Below, piece after piece: positions 1-6,490 of a stretch of 6,657 nucleotides of DNA (positions are counted from its first letter, which is position 1; each line of letters starts with the position of its first letter). Position numbers and translations under genes: made by a program. Source of the stretch: Flavobacteriales bacterium (GTDB lineage Bacteria > Bacteroidota > Bacteroidia > Flavobacteriales_E > Vicingaceae). The stretch is taken from the NCBI GenBank assembly GCA_016763135.1, contig JAESUI010000010.1:1-6657 (forward strand), in the 5' to 3' direction. The notes beneath the pieces are model-generated. The model saw nothing but the letters and a program-made list of their open reading frames with translations, had not been told where the DNA came from and ran no database searches.

Positions 1-113
1 ATATCAATCACTCCCCAATATCTCCCTTTCTGAAACATCGTAATTAATTCCTGCCCAAAAGATTGGACACTTATAATAATTAAAAGTGCAAAGAAGGTTG
101 ATTTAATTTTCAT
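1..113 (-). CDS. N-terminal fragment of a secreted protein, possibly a WG-repeat protein
   Basis: Partial gene: it starts with ATG at 113-111 and stays open for 37 codons to the left edge, where the 3' part is missing. The protein begins MKIKSTFFALLIIISVQSFG, a signal peptide with two lysines, a hydrophobic core and a likely signal peptidase I cut after Gly20, before QELIT. The mature start contains FQKGRYWGVID, which resembles the opening of a WG beta-repeat unit (usual form K-W-G-x-I-D, then a turn and a short strand). A WG-repeat protein exported to the periplasm or cell surface is therefore plausible, but one partial unit is weak proof. The start is supported by a promoter match about 28 nt upstream (141-171) and by a terminator (203-235) that separates the gene from the one before it. 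No Shine-Dalgarno sequence is evident. Presence of the gene is fairly sure; the family is a guess. Confidence 0.72.
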   Translation of the reverse strand, partial: MKIKSTFFALLIIISVQSFGQELITMFQKGRYWGVID

Positions 114-140
114 GATAGGTGTTTTTGTGGATGTAGTTTA

Positions 141-171
141 TAAAGGTAGTAAAGATGTAATACTTCACAAA
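141..171 (-). promoter_or_regulatory. Predicted Bacteroidota-type promoter of the left-edge secreted protein
   Basis: On the minus strand TTTG (171-168) is followed by a 19-nt spacer and TACCTTTA (148-141). This matches the Bacteroidota housekeeping form TTTG-N19-TAnnTTTG with one mismatch, the last base being A instead of G. Transcription would start near 137, giving a leader of about 24 nt before the ATG at 113. It lies downstream of the DUF5606 terminator, where a new promoter is needed. Confidence 0.55.
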
Positions 172-202
172 TTCTAAGACTTTACATAAAACTTTAGTGC
201 AC

Positions 203-235
203 AAAAAAACCGAACTATTTCTAGTTCGGTTTTTT
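203..235. terminator. Strong intrinsic terminator after the DUF5606 gene, near-symmetrical
   Basis: ACCGAACTA (209-217), loop TTTC (218-221), TAGTTCGGT (222-230): a perfect 9-bp stem. The stem is flanked by A7 (203-209) on the left and T6 (230-235) on the right, so it can be drawn as a 14-bp stem and has a U-tract in either reading direction. For the minus strand it lies 18 nt past the DUF5606 stop codon and is followed by seven Ts, so ending that transcript is its evident job. No plus-strand gene feeds into it within the window. Confidence 0.9.
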
Positions 236-253
236 CATATTATTATGTAATTA

Positions 254-802
254 TTACCCTCCTTTTTTAGAAGGCATAGATGTTTGAGAACCTCCCTTTG
301 CTCCTCTTGGTTTAGGAGAATGTTTAGGTGCAACTGGTTTTTTAACAGCTACTTTTTTTGGTTTAGTTTCCTTTTTAGAAACGTCATCTTTCTTGTTATC
401 TTTCTTATCATCTTTTTCATCTTGCTTCAATAAATTGTTCTCTGCCAACAAATTAAACCATTGAAACAACTTTTTTAAATCAGAATGATAAACTCTATCT
501 TGATCAAAATCTTCAACCATTTCCTTCAAATAACTCCTTAATTCCTCTGGTTTTGCTTTATGATCAATAGCAGGTTTTCCTCCAGTTTTTTTATAAATCT
601 TATCATAAATATCTGACAAAGGAATATCACTTTCATAAGTGTAAATACTAATATCAGTTAATGCACTCACTTTATCGGATGCATGAACAGGCGTTCTTTT
701 TCCATCAATCAATGATTCTACAATTAAACCATTTTTAATTTGAGAAAGTACTTTGTATAATCCCGGCTTACCGGTAATTGAAATAATTGATTCTAAATTC
801 AT
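254..802 (-). CDS. DUF5606 family protein with lysine-rich C-terminal tail
   Basis: A 182-residue cytoplasmic protein without signal peptide or membrane segment. The opening MNLESIISITGKPGLYKVLS, then IVESLIDGKRTPV (27-39), VSALTDISIYTY (45-56), IYKKTGG (69-75) and DRVYHSDLKKLFQWFNLL (102-119), are those of DUF5606, a conserved Bacteroidota family of unknown function. Residues 1-55 look like a small beta-rich, SH3-like unit and 60-125 like helices; that fold reading is inference. From about residue 126 the chain changes to a disordered tail: first mixed charge (DDKKDNKKDD, 131-140), then basic and Pro/Ala-rich, ending SKKGG. I count 17 lysines between 130 and 182. Such a tail could bind nucleic acid or ribosomes, but nothing proves it. 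The gene has its own promoter match (822-851) and terminator (203-235), so it looks monocistronic, although read-through from nnr is possible. Family assignment is firm; function is unknown. Confidence 0.9.
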   Translation of the reverse strand: MNLESIISITGKPGLYKVLSQIKNGLIVESLIDGKRTPVHASDKVSALTDISIYTYESDIPLSDIYDKIYKKTGGKPAIDHKAKPEELRSYLKEMVEDFDQDRVYHSDLKKLFQWFNLLAENNLLKQDEKDDKKDNKKDDVSKKETKPKKVAVKKPVAPKHSPKPRGAKGGSQTSMPSKKGG

Positions 803-821
803 ATATAATTTTTATTGAAAA

Positions 822-851
822 CAAATGTACCAAAAAAATATATTTAATCAG
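822..851 (-). promoter_or_regulatory. Predicted promoter of the DUF5606 gene
   Basis: On the minus strand TACATTTG (829-822) is an exact match to the Bacteroidota -7 form TAnnTTTG. CTG (851-849), two of three bases of the -33 TTG, lies 19 nt upstream. Transcription would begin near 816, leaving a leader of only about 14 nt before the ATG at 802. The site sits in the 72-nt gap after nnr, the first real gap since serS, which fits a new transcription unit. Confidence 0.6.
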
Positions 852-874
852 TAGCATTTATGCTGAGTATATTC

Positions 875-2383
875 TTACTTTTCTAAATGTTTGTATGCCA
901 TTGGAATATAATCAATAATATCACTTGCTATCATAGAATTAATTCCAACATTAGTTTCTGCTATATCGCCAGACAACCCGTGTAAATAAACACCAAGAAT
1001 AGCCGTTTCTTTTGAATTATAACCTTGGGCTAATAAACTCGTTAAAATACCCGTAAGCACATCTCCACTACCCGCAGTAGCCATCCCTGGGTTTCCAGTA
1101 GAATTAAAATAAACATTTCCATCTGGTAAAGAGATTGAAGTATTAGCTCCTTTTAAAACGATAATAACATTGTTTTTAAGAGAAGCTTGTTTTTGTTTTT
1201 CTAATCGCTCTTCATCATTACTCCATTTGCCAAACAACCGTTCAAACTCTTTAGGATGCGGAGTAAGAATACTTTCTGAAGGCAAAAATGATAACCACGT
1301 TAGATTTTCTGAAAGAATATTCAACGCATCTGCATCTACAACTATAGGATTATTAGAATTTTGAATTAAAAATTTTAATACTTTTTGAGTTTGAGGTAAC
1401 TTCCCTAAGCCTGGTCCAATACCTACAGCATTATATGGCTCAATATCTATTAATACAGAAATACAATCATCCGCATCATCAGTAATACACATGGCTTCTG
1501 GAATTGCTGTTTGCATAATGTCTAATCCTTTTTTAGGGATTTGAACTGTTAACAATCCAACACCAGCTCTCAAACAAGCCTTTGCAGATAACACCTCTGC
1601 TCCCATTTTACCTTCACTACCAGCAATTAATAATACATGACCATAGGTTCCCTTATGTGAAAATTTATTTCGTTGATGCAAAATAGATTTTATATAATCA
1701 GGAGTTACATAATAATTTCTAGTCTTAACCTCATTCAAAAAATCTTTATGTAAACCAATATCTAATACTTCAAAATCGCCAACGTAGGAATAATTTTCTG
1801 GAAAAAGCATCGTTAACTTTGGCTGCTGAAAAGTAAGTGTGTAGACGGCATTTATTATATTTTCTGAAATGTTATCTACATTACTTTCGCTAAACAATCC
1901 AGAAGGCATATCTATAGCAACAACATCTGATTCGAACCTATTTATTTCTTGAACTATTTCGGCAATAAAACCATCAATTGGCCGAGCTAAACCAGAGCCA
2001 AAAATAGCATCAACAACAACCGAATTCAGAGCAATTGTAAATTGAAAATCTTTTTCAGTTAAAAAAACAGGTTCTATTCCTAAGAATTTAGCCTTATCCA
2101 AATTAGTGTCAAAATCAGCAGTATGTTTATCAGAAAAATGAACAATATACAACGTTAGTTCATAGCCTTTTTGTTGTAACATTCTGGCAATAGCTAACCC
2201 ATCTCCTCCATTATTACCAACCCCACAAAACAACGTAAAACTAATTGATGTATTATATTTGTTAGCTAGCCATTCTACACATCTTTGAGAAGCTCTTTCC
2301 ATTAAATCAATAGATTTTACGGGTTCCTTTTGAATGGTATAAGCATCCGCATCTCTTGTCTGTTGTGCTGTTAAAATTTTCAT
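875..2383 (-). CDS. nnr: Bifunctional NAD(P)H-hydrate repair enzyme (epimerase + ADP-dependent dehydratase)
   Basis: A 502-residue cytoplasmic enzyme that repairs damaged NADH and NADPH. The N-terminal YjeF_N domain (about 1-215) interconverts the R and S forms of NAD(P)HX. The C-terminal ribokinase-like domain (about 225-500) dehydrates S-NAD(P)HX back to NAD(P)H using ADP (known for the bacterial family). Epimerase motifs: GVGNNGGDG (54-62), VVDAIFGSG (123-131) and AIDMPSG (156-162). Dehydratase motifs: GSEGKMGA (255-262), GIGPGLG (321-327), VVDADALN (348-355), TPHPKEF (374-380), KGAN (411-414) and NPGMATAGSGDVLTG (431-445), where Asp441 is the expected catalytic residue. Length fits the fused enzyme (E. 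coli Nnr about 515), and all expected motifs are present. Its ATG follows the DUF2752 stop by 1 nt (TGATATG), so translation is probably coupled and it is the last gene of the serS operon. This differs from E. coli, where nnr precedes tsaE. Confidence 0.97.
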   Translation of the reverse strand: MKILTAQQTRDADAYTIQKEPVKSIDLMERASQRCVEWLANKYNTSISFTLFCGVGNNGGDGLAIARMLQQKGYELTLYIVHFSDKHTADFDTNLDKAKFLGIEPVFLTEKDFQFTIALNSVVVDAIFGSGLARPIDGFIAEIVQEINRFESDVVAIDMPSGLFSESNVDNISENIINAVYTLTFQQPKLTMLFPENYSYVGDFEVLDIGLHKDFLNEVKTRNYYVTPDYIKSILHQRNKFSHKGTYGHVLLIAGSEGKMGAEVLSAKACLRAGVGLLTVQIPKKGLDIMQTAIPEAMCITDDADDCISVLIDIEPYNAVGIGPGLGKLPQTQKVLKFLIQNSNNPIVVDADALNILSENLTWLSFLPSESILTPHPKEFERLFGKWSNDEERLEKQKQASLKNNVIIVLKGANTSISLPDGNVYFNSTGNPGMATAGSGDVLTGILTSLLAQGYNSKETAILGVYLHGLSGDIAETNVGINSMIASDIIDYIPMAYKHLEK

Positions 2384-2384
2384 A

Positions 2385-2681
2385 TCAATGATAAACTAAC
2401 TTAGCTATAAAGTTAAGAACTACTATGGCAACTACAAAAATGAAATGGTATTTAAGCCAAGTTCCTCCATTCTTAAACTTAAAAATAAGGTGTACAATTA
2501 AAAATATAAATAAAAGAACCATTGGAATTAGTGCTGGATAAAAATAAAAGCTTTCTACTAAATTCCCTTTGAATAGTTCAAGAATAGAACGTTGCATACC
2601 ACAACCAAAACAATCAAACCCAAAATTCTTCTTGTAAGGACAAGAAAGCATGTTGTTTTCTAACCAAGCAATTAGGCTCAT
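2385..2681 (-). CDS. DUF2752 family small membrane protein
   Basis: A 98-residue protein of unknown function. The N-terminal part carries the DUF2752 signature: CP at 14-15, then CFGCGMQRSILELFKGN (24-40) and a following FYPA (47-50). Three cysteines (14, 24, 27) in a C-x9-C-x2-C layout could bind metal or act in redox, which is inference. The usual Pro after the second Cys (CPGCGM) is Phe here. Two hydrophobic segments, about 45-69 and 79-97, should span the inner membrane, joined by a short polar turn (KNGGTW). There is no cleavable signal peptide. Its ATG abuts the stop of the TPR gene (TAAATG) and its TGA is 1 nt from the nnr start, so it is tightly embedded in the operon. The family is recognised with good confidence, but the context does not reveal its role. 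Confidence 0.9.
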   Translation of the reverse strand: MSLIAWLENNMLSCPYKKNFGFDCFGCGMQRSILELFKGNLVESFYFYPALIPMVLLFIFLIVHLIFKFKNGGTWLKYHFIFVVAIVVLNFIAKLVYH

Positions 2682-4550
2682 TTAATTGGCTTCAAATTCT
2701 AATACATCATCTTCTATCTTAATAATTTTAATCTCATCTCTTAACTCTCTATAACGTTTTCTAGAATCTACTACATAGATACTACTCTGGTAATCGAACA
2801 TTATTTTCTTGTAAAACTCAGCAGCTTTTTTCTTATCATCTAACTGGTTATCATACAATAATGCTAAATTATAAATTGCATCATCAGCTAATATATCAAA
2901 AGAATAATCCTTAACAATAGCCTCTAAATTTTGAGCTGCGACTTCAAATTTCTTTTGTTTGTAATTAATTTGATAACGTTTATACAATATATCATCTGCA
3001 ATAGTATGATTTGGGTAAGCTAATTTCAGGGAATCAAGCATCCACATCGCTTCTTCATTTTTATTCTGAAAAGCCAATAAATCTGCCGTGGCAAACATCA
3101 ACAATGGCGCTTCTGTAGTGTCTATCCCAATATTATCTGTAATTGTAATTGATAGTTGCATAGCATCATTAGCAATCAATTTTGAAGTTGATGCTTTCAA
3201 CACATCTAACTGTGTTTTTGCCCAAGAAAAATCACCAGTATAAAAAGAAATTCTAGCATTTTTGAATTTTGCCCTTTCTCCTAATTGGTCATATTTATAT
3301 GCTTTCTCAACTTGTGAATATAACAATGAGGCTTCCCAAATTTTTCCAGTAAACAATAAGACATCTGCTAATTCTATTTTGGCACTGGCTTTATCATGAG
3401 GCTTTAATCTTGGTATTGCAATTATTTCATTCAATAATTCTATTGCTTTTTCCGTATCATGTAAATAAAATGCTTGTAAGCGAGCCAAACCTCTTAACAA
3501 AGGAGCTGTAGATGCCGATTCACCTAATTCTAGAATAGTAGATTGATAGGTTTTTTCGAGACTTAATAAATCATCTTCATTATAATTATTAGAGTTTACA
3601 ATCTTTTGATTGTAAACATTTACTAATTCCATTTTACTAATGATGTAATAGTAGTTGTTATCGCCTTTAGCAATTACATAGTTATAACATTTTATTGCCA
3701 CCTCATAATCTTCATTTTCTACACTTAAACTTGCTAAAGCCATAATTCTCTTACCACGCTCCTTCTGTCTTTTATCTAATGCTTTGGCTTGAATAAAAGC
3801 TCCATTAAAATTCTTTTCTTGAATATATACCCATATCAACATTTCAGAAAACACTTTTTTATCAGAATTTTTCTGAATTTTTTTAATCAATAATGTTTTT
3901 AACAAGGTTCTTTTATCTCCAGAACCATCATTAACCAATGTAGTTTGTAAGGCATTCTGAACACTTTGTATGTATGACTCTTGATATGCTAAAAGATTTA
4001 GATATTCATTAAGCATTGCCTCTGTATTTCCTTGAAAATTATAAACTTGAGCCAATTCAAAATTAAAAGGATAACTCCCTTTTAATAGTCTTCGTCCTTT
4101 CAAATAAGTCTGAATTGCATATTCAGACTCTTTATATTTTAAGTATCCATTGGCTAAATCAATTATCTGTTGATTGTTTGGCGATAATAATTTTAAAGCT
4201 TTATCATAAGCCTGTTTACTTTTTGAGTTTTGATTTGAAATACTATAAAGATTTCCTAAATCTGTATGAAACTCTAATTGATATGAATGCCTTTTAATTT
4301 GACGCTTAATTAATTTTTCAGCATTTTTATATTCCTTCAACTCGGTTAAACAATTCAATAACCTAACATAATATACAGGTGATTGAGTTTTATCAAATAG
4401 TTTCTGATAATAAACTATCGCTTTATCATACTCTTTATTAGCGTAAAATTGAGCAGCTAATTTGCTATCAGTATTTTTTTGAGCAAATCCATTTGTTATA
4501 GATACTACAACAATAGATAAGGTGAGTAATATTTTGAACACATTATTCAT
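2682..4550 (-). CDS. Secreted tetratricopeptide-repeat (TPR) protein
   Basis: A 622-residue protein with a signal peptide (hydrophobic 7-19, likely cut after Ala23 in NGFA-Q) and no lipobox, so it should be periplasmic. The rest is mostly helical hairpin repeats. Clear TPR-like units lie at about 28-60 (AAQFYANKEYDKAIVYYQK), 91-123, 128-157, 161-190, 267-295 and 355-378. More degenerate ones lie at 385-452, and a well-formed C-terminal array spans 480-590. The end (KKAAEFYKKIMFDYQSSIYVVDSRKRYREL) recalls the BamD/YbgF-like TPRs of envelope scaffolds. No catalytic domain is visible, so a protein-binding scaffold is the natural reading. The start overlaps the end of the lipoprotein gene by 8 nt (ATGAATAA), and the stop abuts the DUF2752 start, which implies coupled translation and probably matched amounts. 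I cannot give a gene name; partner and pathway are unknown. Confidence 0.9.
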   Translation of the reverse strand: MNNVFKILLTLSIVVVSITNGFAQKNTDSKLAAQFYANKEYDKAIVYYQKLFDKTQSPVYYVRLLNCLTELKEYKNAEKLIKRQIKRHSYQLEFHTDLGNLYSISNQNSKSKQAYDKALKLLSPNNQQIIDLANGYLKYKESEYAIQTYLKGRRLLKGSYPFNFELAQVYNFQGNTEAMLNEYLNLLAYQESYIQSVQNALQTTLVNDGSGDKRTLLKTLLIKKIQKNSDKKVFSEMLIWVYIQEKNFNGAFIQAKALDKRQKERGKRIMALASLSVENEDYEVAIKCYNYVIAKGDNNYYYIISKMELVNVYNQKIVNSNNYNEDDLLSLEKTYQSTILELGESASTAPLLRGLARLQAFYLHDTEKAIELLNEIIAIPRLKPHDKASAKIELADVLLFTGKIWEASLLYSQVEKAYKYDQLGERAKFKNARISFYTGDFSWAKTQLDVLKASTSKLIANDAMQLSITITDNIGIDTTEAPLLMFATADLLAFQNKNEEAMWMLDSLKLAYPNHTIADDILYKRYQINYKQKKFEVAAQNLEAIVKDYSFDILADDAIYNLALLYDNQLDDKKKAAEFYKKIMFDYQSSIYVVDSRKRYRELRDEIKIIKIEDDVLEFEAN

Positions 4551-5091
4551 TATCAGCTGCTTTCAGCTTTTTATTTTCAATAAGTTCTAACAATAGAGGC
4601 CTATCAGATTTTAATTTTTCTAAAGCAAAATCTAAGCCACCTATTGTTTTATTTACTTGTACATTTAATGTCATTACTTCAGCTTGTTCTAACGCATAGT
4701 GAGCTTTAAAAGCTTCTTTTTTAACCAATCCATTTTCTAAATCTTGCTTCAAATTATTTAATTGAGTTTTAGAAAATTCAATTTGACGAATAAGCCCAGG
4801 ATAATTCATCATTATTGATTGTAATCTCTTTTTACTCCCAAAAATATCATCTAACTTAAAAGCTTCTTCCCTTGTTAGTGTATCATTAATCATACTAATT
4901 TCAGCCATGTCTTTATCCATTTGTCTTTTTGCCATAAAAACAGCAGAAGTATCAATGGATAACAATGATTTTTCAGTTTCTTCAATTATAGCGAGTAAAG
5001 CTTCTACTTCCCCTATCTCTTTTTGATTAGGATTATTACAGGCGCTAAAACTCAAACCAGTTATTATAATGAATAATATGTATTTTTTCAT
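4543..5091 (-). CDS. Small outer-envelope lipoprotein of unknown function
   Basis: A 182-residue protein with a lipoprotein signal: Lys2-Lys3, hydrophobic 4-16, and Cys18 in the context FSAC-NN. Phe at -3 is less usual than Leu, but S-A-C is standard. The lipid-anchored Cys would hold it at the inner leaflet of the outer membrane; the residues after Cys (NNPNQKE) do not look like a Lys-rich surface-export tag. The mature part is rich in charged heptad-like helices (about 25-75 and 100-165), suggesting an elongated helical bundle with short coiled coils. It has no repeats and only the anchoring cysteine. I do not recognise a family. It begins 4 nt after the serS stop and overlaps the TPR gene by 8 nt. 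The overlap and shared export make the TPR protein its most likely partner; that is inference. Confidence 0.85.
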   Translation of the reverse strand: MKKYILFIIITGLSFSACNNPNQKEIGEVEALLAIIEETEKSLLSIDTSAVFMAKRQMDKDMAEISMINDTLTREEAFKLDDIFGSKKRLQSIMMNYPGLIRQIEFSKTQLNNLKQDLENGLVKKEAFKAHYALEQAEVMTLNVQVNKTIGGLDFALEKLKSDRPLLLELIENKKLKAADNE

Positions 5092-5095
5092 TTTC

Positions 5096-6367
5096 TTAGT
5101 TTATTAAATCAAATCCAGTATAAGGTATTAATACTTTTGGGATTTTAATACCATCATCAGTTTGATTGTTCTCTAACAATGCTGCTAATATCCTTGGTAA
5201 CGCTAAGGCACTTCCATTTAGTGTATGAACTAACTGTGTTTTACCATTCTCATCTTTATACCTACATTTTAATCTGTTTGCTTGAAAAGATTCAAAATTA
5301 GAGACAGAACTTACTTCTAACCATTTATCTTGAGCAGCAGAATATACTTCCATATCAAATGTTAATGCTGCTGTAAAACCTAAATCTCCACCACATAATT
5401 TCAATACGCGAAAAGGTAATTCTAATTTTTCTAATAAACTTTTTACATGTTCAACCATTACATCTAATGTTTCATAAGATTTTTCTGGATGTTCAATTTG
5501 AACAATTTCAACCTTATCAAATTGATGTAACCTGTTCAACCCTCTAACATCACTACCGTAAGAACCTGCCTCTCTTCTAAAACAAGGTGTGTATCCTGTC
5601 ATTTTAATAGGAAAGTCTTCTTCCTTAACAATTACATCTCTATACATATTTGTAATAGGGACCTCCGCAGTTGGTATCATGTATAAATCATCAACTTTCA
5701 TGTAATACATTTGCCCCTCTTTATCAGGTAACTGTCCTGTTCCAATTCCAGAAGCCTCATTTACCATAAGAGGTGGTATTATCTCTTTGTATCCAGCATC
5801 ACGAGCTTCATCTAAGAAAAAATTAATTAAAGCTCGTTGCAATCTTGCTCCTTGACCAATATAAAATGGAAATCCAGCTCCTGCAACCTTAACACCTAAC
5901 TCAAAGTCAATAATATTATATTTTTTTGCTAATTCCCAATGAGGAATTGCATTCTCAGTTAAAATAGGCAACTCTCCATTTTCTAAAATTATCTCATTAT
6001 CAGCATCACTTTTACCTTGTGGTACAATTTCGTTTGGCACATTTGGCAATTGATAAAGTAAGCCCTTTAATTCCTCTGCTATTTTATTCTGCTCTTCTTT
6101 AAGAATATTACCACTTTCTTTGAGGGTTTTAGTTTGTTCCTTTATATTATTTGCTTCCTCATGCTTCCCTGCCTTAAAAAGCTCCCCTATCTCTTTAGCT
6201 AACTTATTACCTTCAGCCAGTTGAGCATCTAATTTTTGTTGAGTAGATTTTCTGTCATCATCTAATTTTAAAACTTGATTAATGATTGCTTCTCCTTCAA
6301 AATTTCTTTTTTTGAAACGTTCTATAATTAGTTCCTTGTTCTCTCTTATATATGTGGTTTGTAACAT
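5096..6367 (-). CDS. serS: Seryl-tRNA synthetase
   Basis: A 423-residue class II aminoacyl-tRNA synthetase that charges tRNA-Ser (and tRNA-Sec where present) with serine in the cytoplasm, acting as a homodimer. The N-terminal long helical arm (about 27-105, highly charged, antiparallel coiled coil) grips the long variable arm of tRNA-Ser. The catalytic core follows: motif 1 region at 160-190 (VAGAGFPFYIGQGARLQRAL), the serine-site TAEVP loop (233-237), motif 2 CFRREAGS (262-269) with DVRGLNRLHQFDKVE (273-287), EVSSVSNFESFQANR (351-365), and motif 3 NGSALALPRILAALLEN (384-400) with its ATP-binding Arg392. Length is normal for the family and nothing is missing. The ATG at 6367 is the first in-frame start, and it lies about 27 nt past the predicted transcription start. 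There is no Shine-Dalgarno, only A/T-rich sequence. It heads a five-gene operon. Confidence 0.98.
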   Translation of the reverse strand: MLQTTYIRENKELIIERFKKRNFEGEAIINQVLKLDDDRKSTQQKLDAQLAEGNKLAKEIGELFKAGKHEEANNIKEQTKTLKESGNILKEEQNKIAEELKGLLYQLPNVPNEIVPQGKSDADNEIILENGELPILTENAIPHWELAKKYNIIDFELGVKVAGAGFPFYIGQGARLQRALINFFLDEARDAGYKEIIPPLMVNEASGIGTGQLPDKEGQMYYMKVDDLYMIPTAEVPITNMYRDVIVKEEDFPIKMTGYTPCFRREAGSYGSDVRGLNRLHQFDKVEIVQIEHPEKSYETLDVMVEHVKSLLEKLELPFRVLKLCGGDLGFTAALTFDMEVYSAAQDKWLEVSSVSNFESFQANRLKCRYKDENGKTQLVHTLNGSALALPRILAALLENNQTDDGIKIPKVLIPYTGFDLIN

Positions 6368-6384
6368 TCTATTTAATTAATTTT

Positions 6385-6412
6385 TAATCCCTATCCACAA
6401 AAATAGGGATTA
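6385..6412. repeat. Perfect 10-bp inverted repeat around the serS -7 box
   Basis: TAATCCCTAT (6385-6394) and ATAGGGATTA (6403-6412) are exact reverse complements separated by 8 nt. The spacer (6395-6402) holds five bases of the predicted -7 box. Neither reading direction has a U-tract after the stem, so it is not a terminator. It may be an operator for a dimeric regulator, or an RNA hairpin for transcripts reading through from rpmA. Confidence 0.7.
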
Positions 6413-6430
6413 GTGACTTATAAAAACAAA
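6398..6430 (-). promoter_or_regulatory. serS: Predicted promoter of the serS operon
   Basis: On the minus strand TTTG (6430-6427), a 21-nt spacer, then TATTTTTG (6405-6398), an exact match to TAnnTTTG. Transcription would start near A6394, giving a leader of about 27 nt. The TTTG is part of the T-tract of the rpmA terminator, so the two signals overlap, and the -7 box spans the spacer of the inverted repeat at 6385-6412. Confidence 0.6.
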
Positions 6431-6463
6431 AACTCCTGTATCTAAAACTTAGATACAGGAGTT
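6422..6463 (-). terminator. Intrinsic terminator of rpmA
   Basis: A perfect 14-bp stem, AACTCCTGTATCTA (6431-6444) pairing with TAGATACAGGAGTT (6450-6463), around a 5-nt loop. On the minus strand it is followed by TTTGTTTTTA (6430-6421), a U-tract broken by one G. On the plus strand the 3' flank is ATATAAT, without a U-tract, so the signal works for rpmA, whose stop codon is 27 nt upstream. Confidence 0.9.
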
Positions 6464-6490
6464 ATATAATACAATCGTAAATAAATCTTA

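Noticed and set aside
254..421. Lysine-rich tail of the DUF5606 protein as a frameshift artefact
   Set aside because: The frame stays open to a stop 18 nt before a strong terminator, and codon use matches the neighbouring AT-rich genes.
853..864. Short dyad AGCAT-TT-ATGCT after nnr, considered as a terminator
   Set aside because: Only 5 bp with a 2-nt loop and no U-tract directly after it; too weak to end transcription. A protein-binding site for the DUF5606 promoter is possible but unsupported.
1170..1364. Plus-strand open frame of 64 codons inside nnr
   Set aside because: It lies fully antisense to the conserved dehydratase domain, is rich in Ser/Arg/Asn without recognisable motifs, and has no promoter or ribosome-binding context.
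4115..4297. Plus-strand open frame of 60 codons inside the TPR gene
   Set aside because: It is antisense to TPR repeats. Its composition is that of reversed AT-rich coding sequence, with no family resemblance.
6385..6412. Inverted repeat before serS as a second terminator or a T-box-like leader
   Set aside because: No U-tract follows the stem in either direction. The leader after the predicted start is only about 27 nt, far too short for a T-box, which is in any case not expected in this phylum.
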